Notes: generated by a model from the sequence alone, not told the origin. A DNA stretch of 64,000 nucleotides from Streptomyces colonosanans (GCF_001866645.1 NZ_MLYP01000006.1:159091-223090); one strand, 5' to 3'. Counted from the stretch's first letter, positions 18,014-28,842 are shown. Made by a program: numbers and translations.

Positions 18014-18520
18014 CTATCCCCGCGGTTCCCGGGCCGCAACCTCCGCCGCCAGCAATCGACGAAGACATCCCAGGCATTTGGAACGTTTCGGCCCAAGACT
18101 GCCCTGTGAGATACCCAACTCGCCTGCGATTTCCCGGTACGTCAGGTCCTGCGGATCAAGCAGCGCCGCTATGAGGCCGGGGCAGCGGCCCGGAAGGCGG
18201 TGCACCGCCGCATACAGGGCGCGGCGGCAAGCCGCGGCGAGCGCCTGCCGCTCCGGATCGGCATCCCTGTCGTCGACGGGCTCGGAGCCGTACGGCAGTT
18301 CAAGGCGAGCAATGCGGCGGCCGCGGCGCGCCTCGGAGCGGACGGCCCGTCGCAGCCATCCCTGCGGATCGACGAGCGGCCGGTCCGTCTCCAGCCGTTC
18401 CAGGAGCCGTAGCCACACCGCCTGCTCCAGGTCGCTCGGCTCCATCCCCGACGCTGCGGCCTCCGCCGAGGCCTCGGCGGCGAGCAGCGGTCGCAGGGTC
18501 GTGAGCAGCTCGTGGGTCAT
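18014..18520 (-). CDS. Small sigma-factor-like protein
   Basis: 168 residues resembling sigma-70 region 2 in the middle (LEQAVWLRLLERLE...PQGWLRRAVRSEARR) and region 4 at the C-terminus (LTYREIAGELGISQGSLGPKRSKCLGCLRRLL), the recognition helix of an ECF-like factor. It may direct RNA polymerase to a small regulon. No anti-sigma gene is adjacent. The start ATG has a poor ribosome site, so the N-terminus is uncertain. Confidence 0.75.
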   Translation of the reverse strand: MTHELLTTLRPLLAAEASAEAAASGMEPSDLEQAVWLRLLERLETDRPLVDPQGWLRRAVRSEARRGRRIARLELPYGSEPVDDRDADPERQALAAACRRALYAAVHRLPGRCPGLIAALLDPQDLTYREIAGELGISQGSLGPKRSKCLGCLRRLLAAEVAAREPRG

Positions 18521-18532
18521 ATGCGGCGTGAC

Positions 18533-18566
18533 GCGGCCGCCCCGGCGGCGGGTTGCCGGGGCGGCC
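18533..18566 (-). terminator. Terminator downstream of glpQ
   Basis: 12-bp stem CGGCCGCCCCGG / CCGGGGCGGCCG with a short loop, about 45 bp past the glpQ stop. Confidence 0.75.
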
Positions 18567-18609
18567 GGGTGTCACCCCAACGGGGGTCCTGGCACCACGC
18601 ATTGACGTC

Positions 18610-19773
18610 TCAGCGGCGCAGGAAGTCCTCACGGGCGAGCAGGCCGGTGTCGGCGTTGTCGGTGAAGACACCGTCGATGCCGGTCGCGAAGTACGCCTTG
18701 AAGGCGCCGAAGGCGTCCCCGTACGCCGCCGGGTCCGTGCCCTTCCTGAAGTTCGCGGGCAGGAAGGTGTTCTCGTTGCGCATGGTGTACGGGTGCAGGA
18801 TCAGGCCCGCGGCGTGCGCGTCGGCGACGAGCGAGGTCGGCGTGGTGAGGTTGCCCTTCGCGTCCTTCGGGATGACCAGGTCGAGGGTCGGGCCGATGCC
18901 CTGGGCGTACGACGCGATCTCCTTGAGGCCCGCGGGCGTGACGAGGTCGGCGACCGTGCGCGGGTCGCCCGCCTCCACGAAGTCCCAGGGGCGGCTGCCG
19001 GCGTTCGACAGCAGTACGACGAGTGGGTTGCCGACGAGCGTGTTCAGGCGCTGGATACTGCTCGGCTCGAAGGACTGGATGATGACCGGCGAGTTCTTCT
19101 TGTCCTTGTTGTGCCTGCGCAGGATCTTGGCGAGCCGCTCCTCCAGGCCGAGGCCCAGCTTGCGGAAGTAGGTGGGGTGTTTGGTCTCGGGGTAGATCCA
19201 CACCTGCTTGCCGCGCTTGCGGGTCTGCTCGTCCTGCCACTGGAGCACCTCTTCGAAGGTGGGGATCTCCCAGCGGCCGTTGTAGAGGGTGTTGTGCGGG
19301 CGGGTGGCCGGTATGCGCTCGATCGCGCGCAGGGTCTTCAGCTCGGCGAGGGTGAAGTCCTCGGTGAACCAGCCTGTCGTGGAGACGCCGTCCAGGACCT
19401 TGGTGGTCTTGCGGTCGGCGAACTCGGGGTGGTCGGCGACATCGGTGGTCCCGCCGATCTCCGGCTCGTGCCGGCACACGAGGTGACCGTCCTTGGTGGG
19501 CACCAGGTCACCGGCCTCCACGATGTCGGCGCCCATGTCGAGGGCCAGGTTGTAGGAGCCGAAGGTGTGCTCCGGCCGGTAGCCGCTGGCCCCGCGGTGC
19601 CCGACGATCGTCGGCACGGGCAGGCCCTTCAGTTCGCCGCCCGCCTGCCGCGCGTCCGCCCGCGCGGTACCGGACAGTCCGAGCACCGCTCCGCCCGCGC
19701 CGAACACCGCGGCTCCGAGCACCGCGCGACGGCCCGCGCCTCTCCCCTGCCCGTACGACTCCTGCGTCCCCAT
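18610..19773 (-). CDS. glpQ1: Secreted glycerophosphodiester phosphodiesterase
   Basis: 387 residues. A twin-arginine signal (GRRAVLGAAVFGAGG...ARA) is followed by the GDPD TIM barrel with VGHRGASGYRPEHT, the metal-binding ADIVEAGDLVPTKDGHLV and a distal catalytic His (CRHEPEI). It releases glycerol-3-phosphate and an alcohol from glycerophosphodiesters outside the cell, a phosphate-scavenging step. The ATG at 19773 has AGGAAGGAACC upstream. A Streptomyces glpQ1 is a known PhoP target, and a PHO-box-like repeat lies upstream here. Confidence 0.93.
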   Translation of the reverse strand: MGTQESYGQGRGAGRRAVLGAAVFGAGGAVLGLSGTARADARQAGGELKGLPVPTIVGHRGASGYRPEHTFGSYNLALDMGADIVEAGDLVPTKDGHLVCRHEPEIGGTTDVADHPEFADRKTTKVLDGVSTTGWFTEDFTLAELKTLRAIERIPATRPHNTLYNGRWEIPTFEEVLQWQDEQTRKRGKQVWIYPETKHPTYFRKLGLGLEERLAKILRRHNKDKKNSPVIIQSFEPSSIQRLNTLVGNPLVVLLSNAGSRPWDFVEAGDPRTVADLVTPAGLKEIASYAQGIGPTLDLVIPKDAKGNLTTPTSLVADAHAAGLILHPYTMRNENTFLPANFRKGTDPAAYGDAFGAFKAYFATGIDGVFTDNADTGLLAREDFLRR

Positions 19774-19964
19774 CAGGTTCCTTCCTCCACGCTTGGTTCG
19801 AAGCGGGTCGATGGTAGGTGCGTACGGGTGACGGCCGGAAGACGTACAACGGAACGCCCGGCGGACTCGGGCCGTCCTCCAGGAGGCGGACAACGACATA
19901 CGGCACAAACAGGGGTGACGGACCGTCATCCGGGCGTAGGCGGTGTCCGCCGCGCCCGCCCGGC

Positions 19965-19986
19965 GGATGACGAACGCGCGGCGAAC
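19965..19986 (-). promoter_or_regulatory. Candidate PHO box of glpQ
   Basis: Read on the minus strand: two adjacent 11-nt direct units GTTCGCCGCGC and GTTCGTCATCC, about 190 bp upstream of glpQ. Streptomyces PhoP binds 11-nt direct repeats starting GTTCA/GTTCG. This is a pattern match only. Confidence 0.45.
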
Positions 19987-20120
19987 AGCACCGCGGCGGG
20001 TAAACACTCGTCCATGACACGTGTCCGCTCCGTGAACCCGATGTGCGACGTGCCGGGAACCGCGAGTATCGTCCTCAGCTGCACAGACTCATACCGCATC
20101 CCTTGACACCGGAGGGCCCG

Positions 20121-20792
20121 TTGTCCCGCTTCGCGCTCATCAAGGCAGTGCTCGGACCGATCATGCGCCTGATGTTCCGCCCACAGGTGGAGGGTGCGGA
20201 GCACATCCCGGCCGATGGTCCGGTCATCCTGGCCGGCAACCACCTGACGTTCATCGACTCGATCGTGCTGCCGGTGGTGACCCGGCGGCAGGTGTTCTTC
20301 ATCGGCAAGGACGAGTACGTCACCGGCAAGGGCTTCAAGGGCCGTCTGATGGCCTGGTTCTTCACGGGCGTCGGCATGATCCCGGTGGACCGGGACGGCG
20401 CGAACGGCGGTGTGGCCGCGCTGATGACCGGCCGCCGGATCCTGGAGGAGGGCAAGGTCTTCGGTATCTATCCGGAGGGCACCCGCTCCCCCGACGGCCG
20501 CCTGTACCGCGGACGCACGGGCATCGCCCGCCTCACCCTGATGACCGGCGCCCCGGTCGTCCCGTTCGCGATGATCGGCACGGACAAGCTGCAGCCGGGC
20601 GGTCGCGGCATCCCGCGCCCGGGCCGGGTCACGGTCCGCTTCGGTGAGGCGATGGAGTTCTCCCGGTACGAGGGCATGGATCGCGACCGGTACGTGCTGC
20701 GTGCGGTGACCGACTCCGTGATGACGGAGGTCATGCAGTTGTCGGGACAGGAGTACGTGGACATGTACGCGACCAAGGCCAAGGCCGCCTAG
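20121..20792 (+). CDS. plsC: 1-acyl-sn-glycerol-3-phosphate acyltransferase
   Basis: 223 residues with the four blocks of the PlsC family: NHLTFID (HX4D catalytic motif), GVGMIPVDRDG, YPEGTRSPDG and VVPFAMIGTDKL. It should acylate lysophosphatidate to phosphatidate at the membrane. The TTG at 20121 is preceded by GGAGGGCCC; a longer frame reaches back to 20043 but lacks a ribosome site. The TAG stop codon is also the first bases of the 206-bp palindromic element that follows. Confidence 0.9.
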   Translation: MSRFALIKAVLGPIMRLMFRPQVEGAEHIPADGPVILAGNHLTFIDSIVLPVVTRRQVFFIGKDEYVTGKGFKGRLMAWFFTGVGMIPVDRDGANGGVAALMTGRRILEEGKVFGIYPEGTRSPDGRLYRGRTGIARLTLMTGAPVVPFAMIGTDKLQPGGRGIPRPGRVTVRFGEAMEFSRYEGMDRDRYVLRAVTDSVMTEVMQLSGQEYVDMYATKAKAA

Positions 20793-20995
20793 TGCCGCGG
20801 CAGGCAACGTTTGCCCGTTAAGGAGCGGCGTCGTGGGGGCACCTCCCGCTCTGGGGGTCCCCCCGCTCGAGCGGAGCCGAGAGTGGGGGAGAAGCCGAGA
20901 GTGGGGAAGCGTGCTCTGGGGGTCCCCCTGCTCGAAGAGCTTGGGGGAGCGTGCCGGGCGTCGCGACGGGGCAAACGTTGCCTGTTGCGGCACTA
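20790..20995. mobile_element. 206-bp palindromic MITE-like element
   Basis: Terminal inverted repeats of about 30 bp (TAGTGCCGCGGCAGGCAACG... at 20790 and its near-complement ending at 20995) enclose two copies of the GC-rich hairpin repeat found elsewhere in this window (around 20852-20890 and 20917-20948). No ORF. The left end supplies the stop codon of plsC. No clear target duplication was seen. It could be a non-autonomous element or a large bidirectional terminator. Confidence 0.6.
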
Positions 20996-21091
20996 GCACC
21001 TCCGGCCCCCTCGCCGGGTGCCCGGTGCGGGCCGGCCGGGAGAGCGACTGCCCTCACGGCCGAGCCGCACGACGCCGCAGCCCCGCCCCCC

Positions 21092-22654
21092 TCACGGGGC
21101 GCTCGCCAGCCTCTGCTCGCGCAGCAGGAACCACGCCGCCACCGCGGCGGCCAGCAGGACCGCCGCGCCCGCGCCGGTCGCCAGTGTCAGGCCGTCGACG
21201 AAGGCCTCGCGGGCCGACGACAACAGCGCCTGGCCGGCGGCCTCGGGCATGCCCGCCGCAGCCTCGACCGCGCCGCCCAGTGATTCGTGTGCCCCGGCCG
21301 GGGTGCCGGCCGGACCCGTGAAGTCGCGGTAGACGCCGGTCATGATCGAACCGAGCAGTGCGATACCGAGGGCGGCGCCGAGTTCATAGGCGGTCTCGGA
21401 GACCGCGGAGGCGGCACCCGCCTGTTCCTTGGGCACGTTGGAGAGGATCACGTCGGCGGTCACGGTGAACGAGAAGCCCGCGCCGACGCCCAGGACCAGC
21501 AGGGCGGCGCCGATGAACGGGTAGCCGGTGGACCGGTCGAGCAGGGTGAGGGCGGCGAGCGCCAGGCCCACCGCCGCAAGCCCACCGGAGACCACGGCCC
21601 GTACCGAGAAGCGCCGGGCCACCGCGCCCGCGACCAGGCCCGCCGCCACCGCGCCGACGGCGGCGGGCAGTTCGGCCAGACCCGCCTCGAACGGTGACCT
21701 GCCCTGGACGAGCTGCAGGTACTGCGAGAGGAAGAAGACCAGCCCGGACATGCCGAGGACGGTCAGCAGGTCCGCGAGCACGGCACCGGAGAAGCCGCGG
21801 CTGCTGAAAAGCCGCACGTCCAGCAGCGGCACCGGAACCGTCAGTTGACGGCGCACGAAGCCCCAGAGCGCAGCGGCACCGAGGACACCGACGGCCGTGG
21901 CCGGCCAGGAGAACCCGTGCGCGGCCGCCTCCTTGACGGCGTACACGATGCCGACCATGCCCACGAGCGAGAGCACGACGCTGATCAGGTCCCAAGGACC
22001 GGGGTTCGGGTTGCGGGACTCCGGCAGCGTCCTGATGCCGACGAGCACGAGGACCGCCATCACCGGCAGGTTGATCAGGAAGACCGAGCCCCACCAGAAG
22101 TGTTCGAGCAGGAAGCCGCCGACGATCGGGCCGACAGCCATACCGCCCGAAGCGGCGGCGCCCCAGATGCCGATGGCGAGGCTGCGCTCGCGCGGGTCCT
22201 GGAAGAGGTTGCGGATCAGGGCGAGCGTGGCGGGCATCAAAGTCGCGCCCGCGACACCGAGCAGCGCCCGCGCCAGGATCATCGTCTCCGCCGTCGACGC
22301 GTAGGCGTTGAGGACGGACACCGCGCCGAAGGCAGTGGCGCCGACGAGCAGGATCCGCTTGCGGCCGATGCGATCGCCGAGGCTGCCCATGGAGACGAGC
22401 AGACCGGCGATGACGAACGAGTAGATGTCACCGATCCACAGCAGCTGGGTGCCCGACGGCTTCAGGTCCTCGCTGATGTACGGGGTCGCGAGGCCGAGGA
22501 CGGTCGCGTCCACGGCCACCAGCAGCACGGCAAGCACGAGGACGGAGAGCGCGAGCCACCGGCCCGGACGCTTCTCGCCCGGCGAGGCGACGCCCCCCGA
22601 GCTCTCGGCATCGCTCGAGCAGGGGGCGCCCCCGTGCTGCACGGTGCTGGTCAT
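21092..22654 (-). CDS. MFS drug:H+ antiporter, DHA2 (14-helix) family
   Basis: 520 residues with about 14 membrane helices, motif A GDRIGRKR after helix 2, motif C-like GVAGATLMPATLALIRNLF and IGPIVGG-type turns, as in EmrB/QacA/SMR-type exporters of this family. It probably expels a toxic or self-made compound. Its ATG overlaps the stop of the tetR gene by 4 nt, so repressor and pump form one coupled operon. The N-terminal 28 residues are partly encoded by an interspersed GC-rich repeat. Confidence 0.92.
   Translation of the reverse strand: MTSTVQHGGAPCSSDAESSGGVASPGEKRPGRWLALSVLVLAVLLVAVDATVLGLATPYISEDLKPSGTQLLWIGDIYSFVIAGLLVSMGSLGDRIGRKRILLVGATAFGAVSVLNAYASTAETMILARALLGVAGATLMPATLALIRNLFQDPRERSLAIGIWGAAASGGMAVGPIVGGFLLEHFWWGSVFLINLPVMAVLVLVGIRTLPESRNPNPGPWDLISVVLSLVGMVGIVYAVKEAAAHGFSWPATAVGVLGAAALWGFVRRQLTVPVPLLDVRLFSSRGFSGAVLADLLTVLGMSGLVFFLSQYLQLVQGRSPFEAGLAELPAAVGAVAAGLVAGAVARRFSVRAVVSGGLAAVGLALAALTLLDRSTGYPFIGAALLVLGVGAGFSFTVTADVILSNVPKEQAGAASAVSETAYELGAALGIALLGSIMTGVYRDFTGPAGTPAGAHESLGGAVEAAAGMPEAAGQALLSSAREAFVDGLTLATGAGAAVLLAAAVAAWFLLREQRLASAP
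22591..22628. repeat. Interspersed palindromic repeat in the MFS gene
   Basis: A 38-bp hairpin repeat (CGCCCCCCGAGCTC...GAGCAGGGGGCG) of the same family as those at 20.85, 24.27, 41.58, 54.77 and 63.07 kb. It lies in frame within codons 9-21 of the MFS gene. Confidence 0.7.
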
Positions 22655-23202
22655 GGTTCCTCTCTCCGTAGTGCGCCGCCGAGCAGCAGCTCGGCGATCA
22701 TGGTGGGGAAGTCTCTGGCGGCCACACGGCCGTCCAGCGTGGCCCAGGCACCCGAGGCGATCAGTCCGTAGAGCGCCTCGGTGAGCCAGACCGGGGTGAG
22801 GTCGATGCGGAACTCGCCGCTTCGCTGGCCGCGCAGGAACACCGCGCCGATCCGGTTGTCGAGCCGGATCCAGCCCTCGTTCTGCTGTTCGCCTTCCCAC
22901 AGGTGGTTCTCGCCGTAGAGGAACGCGAGCAGCCCCGCGGAGGGCTGGATCTCGCGCAGGAACCTGCGTACGGCATCGCTCGCGGGTCCCTCGTCCAGCC
23001 GGGCGGCATCCAGGGCCGCCTCGCACTCGGCGATACCGAGCTCCTCCAGCGCCCTCACGAGCGCCTCGCGTCCGGCGAAATGGCGGTGCAGGGTCGCCCG
23101 GCTGATCCCGGCCCCCTTGGCGACCTCGTCCATGGTGGCGGTGGATTTCCGGGTGAGCAGTGCGGCTGCGCTGCGCAGCATGTGTTCACGGTCGACAGCC
23201 AT
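22651..23202 (-). CDS. TetR-family repressor of the adjacent MFS pump
   Basis: 183 residues. The N-terminal helix-turn-helix (MDEVAKGAGISRATLHRHFAG, about residues 24-44) is typical of TetR proteins; the C-terminal ligand domain is not diagnostic. It is first in a two-gene operon with the pump. I chose the ATG at 23202; an upstream in-frame ATG at 23229 falls inside the perfect palindrome at 23222-23239, which is better read as the operator. Confidence 0.9.
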   Translation of the reverse strand: MAVDREHMLRSAAALLTRKSTATMDEVAKGAGISRATLHRHFAGREALVRALEELGIAECEAALDAARLDEGPASDAVRRFLREIQPSAGLLAFLYGENHLWEGEQQNEGWIRLDNRIGAVFLRGQRSGEFRIDLTPVWLTEALYGLIASGAWATLDGRVAARDFPTMIAELLLGGALRREEP

Positions 23203-23221
23203 GAGACAACCATAACCCAAG

Positions 23222-23239
23222 TGAGACATTAATGTCTCA
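23222..23239. promoter_or_regulatory. TetR-type operator palindrome
   Basis: Perfect 18-bp palindrome TGAGACATTAATGTCTCA, 20 bp before the tetR start, in unusually AT-rich sequence for this genome. Size, symmetry and place fit autoregulation by the TetR protein. Confidence 0.8.
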
Positions 23240-23304
23240 TCAGATACATGCGTGTCCCGTGGTCGGGTCCGCTCAGGTCCGGAAGGCCGGGTTTCCGCGC
23301 CGCC

Positions 23305-24312
23305 TCAGTGCCAGGGAAGCCGCCCGCGCCGCTCCCAGTACCCGTGCGGGTCCTCGGTGAGCGCGTCGAGACGGGCGAGCCGGTCCTCGGTGAGATCGAC
23401 GACGGTGGCGTGCAGGTTCGAGGCGAGCTGATCGGTGGTGGCAGCGCCGGAGAGGACGACTGAGGCCCAGGGCTGCCGCAGGACGAAGGCGAGGGCGACC
23501 GCGTCGCAGCCGAGGGATGTCTCCGCAGCCACCGCCTTCAGGGGCTCCGGCGCGTAGGGGTCCGCGAGCCGCCCGTTCGCCATGCCCTCCTTGACGATCA
23601 CGGTGAGCCCGGCGACGTGGGCCTCGGCGAGCGCGGGGGCGGCCGAGGTCTCCAGCACGTTGTACGTGGACTGCACGGTACGGAACAGGGGCTCGCCGCC
23701 GACCGTCACCGCGAGCGCGGCGCGGATCGCGTCGGCCTGGGCCGGGCCGCTGGTGGAGAAGCCGATCGTGACGCCCTGCGCCGCGGCCTCGGCGAGTTCG
23801 GCGTGCAGCTTCTTGTCGGTGAGGGCCGGGCTGTCCGAGGTGAGGGAGTGGATCTGGTAGAGGTCGAGGCGGTCGCCGAGCAGGGCCGCCGTCTCGGCGC
23901 GCTGCCGCTCGTACGTGGCCACGCCGTGGTCCTTGACCTCGTGCTGCTCGGCGTCGGTGCGCCAGCCGGCGGTGTAGGTGTAGCCCCACTTGCTGCCCAC
24001 GACGACGTCGTCGATGTCGGGGTGGGCGCCGAGCCAGTCGGCGAGGAACTCCTCGGCGCGTCCGTACGAGCGGGCCACGTCGACGTAGCGCACACCCTGG
24101 GCGTAGGCGGCGTCGAGGAGTTCATGGGTGCGCTCGCGCAGGGCTTCGACGCTGCGGACGGGCGGGAGGTCCCGCTCGCGGCCGAGGTTGATGTAGCCGG
24201 GGCGGCCGACGGCGGCCAGGCCGAGGCCGATGTGGCAGGCGGGGGTCGTCGCCGAGGCCGTGGGGCTCCCCCCTCGAGCGAAGTCGAGAGCTTGGGGGAG
24301 GGCGAAGGGCAT
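23305..24312 (-). CDS. Aldo/keto reductase
   Basis: 335 residues of the AKR TIM-barrel family: YVDVARSYGRAEEFLADWL (catalytic Asp and Tyr), VVVGSKWGYTY (catalytic Lys), LYQIHSL (catalytic His) and a C-terminal VVLSGAATTDQLASN NADPH segment. It reduces a carbonyl with NADPH; the substrate is unknown. The ATG at 24312 has GGAG about 10 nt upstream. Residues 4-15 come from an interspersed palindromic repeat. Confidence 0.9.
   Translation of the reverse strand: MPFALPQALDFARGGSPTASATTPACHIGLGLAAVGRPGYINLGRERDLPPVRSVEALRERTHELLDAAYAQGVRYVDVARSYGRAEEFLADWLGAHPDIDDVVVGSKWGYTYTAGWRTDAEQHEVKDHGVATYERQRAETAALLGDRLDLYQIHSLTSDSPALTDKKLHAELAEAAAQGVTIGFSTSGPAQADAIRAALAVTVGGEPLFRTVQSTYNVLETSAAPALAEAHVAGLTVIVKEGMANGRLADPYAPEPLKAVAAETSLGCDAVALAFVLRQPWASVVLSGAATTDQLASNLHATVVDLTEDRLARLDALTEDPHGYWERRGRLPWH
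24266..24300. repeat. Interspersed palindromic repeat in the aldo/keto reductase gene
   Basis: A 35-bp imperfect palindrome (CTCCCCCCTCGAGCG...GAGAGCTTGGGGGAG) at codons 4-15 of the reductase gene, in frame. Confidence 0.75.
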
Positions 24313-24391
24313 CGCGGGCTCCGTTCGGTCGGCTCCTTGGGGCTGGTGACCAACGTAACCCGCGCTGCCCTTCGCAAACACGGCCTGCTAC

Positions 24392-26199
<1,808 letters not shown>

Positions 26200-26215
26200 T
26201 CACGCCAGGTCTGCG

Positions 26216-27418
26216 TCAGGCTCCGCCTGCCAGATCACGCCGTGCCGCGATCTTCGACGACAGGCTGTAGATGTCGATGAAGCCCTTGGCCGCGGACTGG
26301 TCGAATGTGTCGCCGGTGTCGTAGGTCGCGAGGTTGAAGTCGTACAGCGACTGGTCGGACCGCCGGCCGGTGACCACCGCGCGGCCGCCGTGCAGGGTCA
26401 TCCGGACGTCGCCGGAGACATGCTGGTCGGCCTCGTTGATGAAGCCGTCGAGGGCGCGCTTGAGCGGGGAGAACCACTGGCCGTCGTAGACCAGTTCGCC
26501 CCAGCGCTGCTCGACCTGCCGCTTGTAGCGGGCGAGTTCGCGCTCGACGGTGACGTTCTCCAGCTCCTGGTGGGCGGTGATCAGGGCGATCGCGCCGGGA
26601 GCCTCGTAGACCTCGCGGGACTTGATGCCCACGAGACGGTCCTCGACCATGTCGATCCGGCCGATGCCCTGGGCGCCGGCGCGCTCGTTGAGCTGCTGGA
26701 TGGCCTGCAGGACGGTGACGGGCTTGCCGTCGATGACGACCGGGACGCCTTCCTTGAAGGTGATGATCACCTCGTCGGCCTCGCGAGGCTCGGCCGGGTT
26801 GGAGGTGTACTCGTAGATGTCCTCGATCGGCGCGTTCCAGATGTCCTCGAGGAAGCCGGTCTCGACGGCGCGGCCGAAGACGTTCTGGTCGATGGAGTAG
26901 GGGGACTTCTTGGTGGTCGCGATCGGGAGGTTCTTCGCCTCGCAGAACGCGATCGCCTTGTCCCGGGTCATCGCGTAGTCGCGGACCGGGGCGATGCACT
27001 TGAGGTCGGGGGCGAGGGCGACGATGCCGGCTTCGAAGCGGACCTGGTCGTTGCCCTTGCCGGTGCAGCCGTGGGCGACGGTGGTGGCGCCGTGCTTCTC
27101 GGCGGCGGCGACCAGGTGCTTGACGATGATCGGCCGGGAAAGGGCGGAGACCAGCGGGTAGCGGTCCATGTAGAGGGCGTTGGCCTTGATCGCCGGGAGG
27201 CAGTACTCGTCGGCGAACTCGTCCTTGGCGTCGGCGACCTCGGCTTCGACGGCGCCGCAGGCGAGGGCGCGCTTACGGATGACGTCCAGGTCCTCGCCGC
27301 CCTGGCCGACGTCGACCGCAACGGCAATGACCTCGGCGCCCGTCTCCTCGGCGATCCAGCCGATGGCGACGGAGGTGTCCAGACCGCCTGAATAGGCGAG
27401 TACGACGCGCTCGGTCAC
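26216..27418 (-). CDS. argG: Argininosuccinate synthase
   Basis: 400 residues, the family length. The N-terminal PP-loop is [11 protein letters not shown] (residues 7-17), with [13 protein letters not shown] and the C-terminal [17 protein letters not shown]. It joins citrulline and aspartate with ATP. The GTG at 27418 is preceded by GGGAGAAACCC. Two ARG boxes lie 30-67 bp upstream, so repression by ArgR is expected. Confidence 0.97.
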   Translation of the reverse strand: MTERVVLAYSGGLDTSVAIGWIAEETGAEVIAVAVDVGQGGEDLDVIRKRALACGAVEAEVADAKDEFADEYCLPAIKANALYMDRYPLVSALSRPIIVKHLVAAAEKHGATTVAHGCTGKGNDQVRFEAGIVALAPDLKCIAPVRDYAMTRDKAIAFCEAKNLPIATTKKSPYSIDQNVFGRAVETGFLEDIWNAPIEDIYEYTSNPAEPREADEVIITFKEGVPVVIDGKPVTVLQAIQQLNERAGAQGIGRIDMVEDRLVGIKSREVYEAPGAIALITAHQELENVTVERELARYKRQVEQRWGELVYDGQWFSPLKRALDGFINEADQHVSGDVRMTLHGGRAVVTGRRSDQSLYDFNLATYDTGDTFDQSAAKGFIDIYSLSSKIAARRDLAGGA

Positions 27419-27447
27419 GGGTTTCTCCCTCACAGTGCATTCGCTGA

Positions 27448-27485
27448 TATGCATGAGTATGCAGCGCTCTGCATGATTCGTCAAT
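27448..27485 (-). promoter_or_regulatory. Tandem ARG boxes upstream of argG
   Basis: TGCATGAGTATGCA (27450-27463) is a near-perfect ARG operator core; a second, weaker TGCATGATTCGTCA begins at 27470. The 20-bp spacing is two helical turns, as expected for a hexameric ArgR. The ArgR gene is at 38.2 kb. Confidence 0.8.
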
Positions 27486-27549
27486 CTGAAGTGTGCGTGT
27501 CGCACATTTCCTTAGACAACCGAAAGACTCTGGTCGATAATCGTTGGCC

Positions 27550-28137
27550 ATGGGAAAGACCTACGAGCGCCTGGACAGCAGGCTGCGTACGTTCATCGAA
27601 GCCCAGCCCCTCTTCTTCACCGCGACCGCTCCCCTGTCCGAAGACGGCACGATCAACCTCTCCCCGAAGGGGCTCAAGGGCTCCTTCGCGGTCATCGACG
27701 ACCTCACCGTGGCCTACCTGGACTTCGCCGGAAGCAACGCCGAGACGATCGCGCACCTGCGGGAGAACGGCCGGATCACCCTGATGTGGTGCGCCTTCCA
27801 GGGCCCGCCGAACATCGTCCGCGTGCACGGCCGTGGCGAGCCGGTCTTCCGCGACGACCCCCGCTTCAAGGAACTGCTCACCCGTTTCCCCGACATCGAC
27901 CCGGCCCCGCACGGGCTGCGCGCGATCATCGTCGTGACCGCCGAGCACATCCGGGACACCTGCGGCTACGCGGTGCCCTTCATGTCGTACGAAGAGGACC
28001 GCGATCTGCACGGCAGGCGGTTCGCGCGCGAGGACGACGCCTCCCTCAATGAGTACTTCCGGAGGAAAGAGCACGTCGAAACGAGCCTGGACGGCCTGCC
28101 CGGACTGCCATTGCCGTTGCCGCCGTCTACGGTCTGA
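27550..28137 (+). CDS. Pyridoxamine-5'-phosphate-oxidase-like flavin/F420-binding protein
   Basis: 195 residues of the split-barrel family: QPLFFTATAPLSEDGTINLSPKG at the N-terminus, then FAVIDDLTVAYLDFAGSNAETIAHLRENGRITLMWCAF and a C-terminal CGYAVPFMSYEEDR stretch typical of the actinobacterial subgroup. It may bind FMN or F420 and reduce small molecules or protect against oxidative damage; the true substrate is unknown. It is divergent from argG. The ATG at 27550 has a weak ribosome site. Confidence 0.85.
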   Translation: MGKTYERLDSRLRTFIEAQPLFFTATAPLSEDGTINLSPKGLKGSFAVIDDLTVAYLDFAGSNAETIAHLRENGRITLMWCAFQGPPNIVRVHGRGEPVFRDDPRFKELLTRFPDIDPAPHGLRAIIVVTAEHIRDTCGYAVPFMSYEEDRDLHGRRFAREDDASLNEYFRRKEHVETSLDGLPGLPLPLPPSTV

Positions 28138-28140
28138 GGC

Positions 28141-28842
28141 ATGCGCCCCGGTGCCGTCACCCTCGCCTTGGCCACCCTCACTCTGCTCGGCGCCGCGCCC
28201 GTCGCCGCCGGTCGGCCCCCGCTGCCCGAGCGGATGGCGCACACCGGTGGCGGCACCCAGCTGATCACCGCGGAGGCACCCGGCCCGGAGGCCACGTCCG
28301 GGACGGTCACCTGGTGGGACCGGCGTAAGGGGCACTGGTCGAGAACCGGTTCCGCGCCGGCCCGCTTCGGCGCGAACGGCCTCGTCGAGGGCGCTTCTCG
28401 GGAGCAGGGTGCGAACACGACCCCGACGGGCCTGTTCGGCCTGCCGTACGCGTTCGGCATCAGGGCCGCGCCCACGGGTACGACCATGACCTACCGCCGG
28501 GTGCACCGGGACTCCTGGTGGTGCCAGGACAGCGCATCGCGCTCCTACAACCGCTGGGCAGATCCGCTCCCGGCCGACTGCCGCGCCTCCGAGTCGGAAC
28601 ACCTCATCGGTTACGGCACGCAGTACCGGTACGCCCTGGTCGTCGCATTCAACTACGCAAAGCCGGTGCGAGGCCGTGGCGCGGGCATCTTCCTGCACGT
28701 CAACGGCACGGGCGCGACGGCGGGATGTGTGTCGGTGCCCGATGACGCGATGCGGCGGATCCTGGCGTGGGCCGATCCGACGCGAAGGCCGCACATCGCG
28801 ATCGGAACAGCGGGCGGGAGTACCGCCCTCACTCGCTACTGA
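28141..28842 (+). CDS. Secreted L,D-transpeptidase-like protein (YkuD fold)
   Basis: 233 residues. A Sec signal peptide (about 1-24) is followed by a YkuD-type domain whose catalytic segment reads FLHVNGTGATAGCVSVP, with the His and Cys placed as in L,D-transpeptidases. Such enzymes cross-link peptidoglycan or attach proteins to it. The start is 3 bp after the preceding stop, so the two genes are probably cotranscribed. Its 3' end overlaps the convergent kinase gene by 14 bp. Confidence 0.85.
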   Translation: MRPGAVTLALATLTLLGAAPVAAGRPPLPERMAHTGGGTQLITAEAPGPEATSGTVTWWDRRKGHWSRTGSAPARFGANGLVEGASREQGANTTPTGLFGLPYAFGIRAAPTGTTMTYRRVHRDSWWCQDSASRSYNRWADPLPADCRASESEHLIGYGTQYRYALVVAFNYAKPVRGRGAGIFLHVNGTGATAGCVSVPDDAMRRILAWADPTRRPHIAIGTAGGSTALTRY

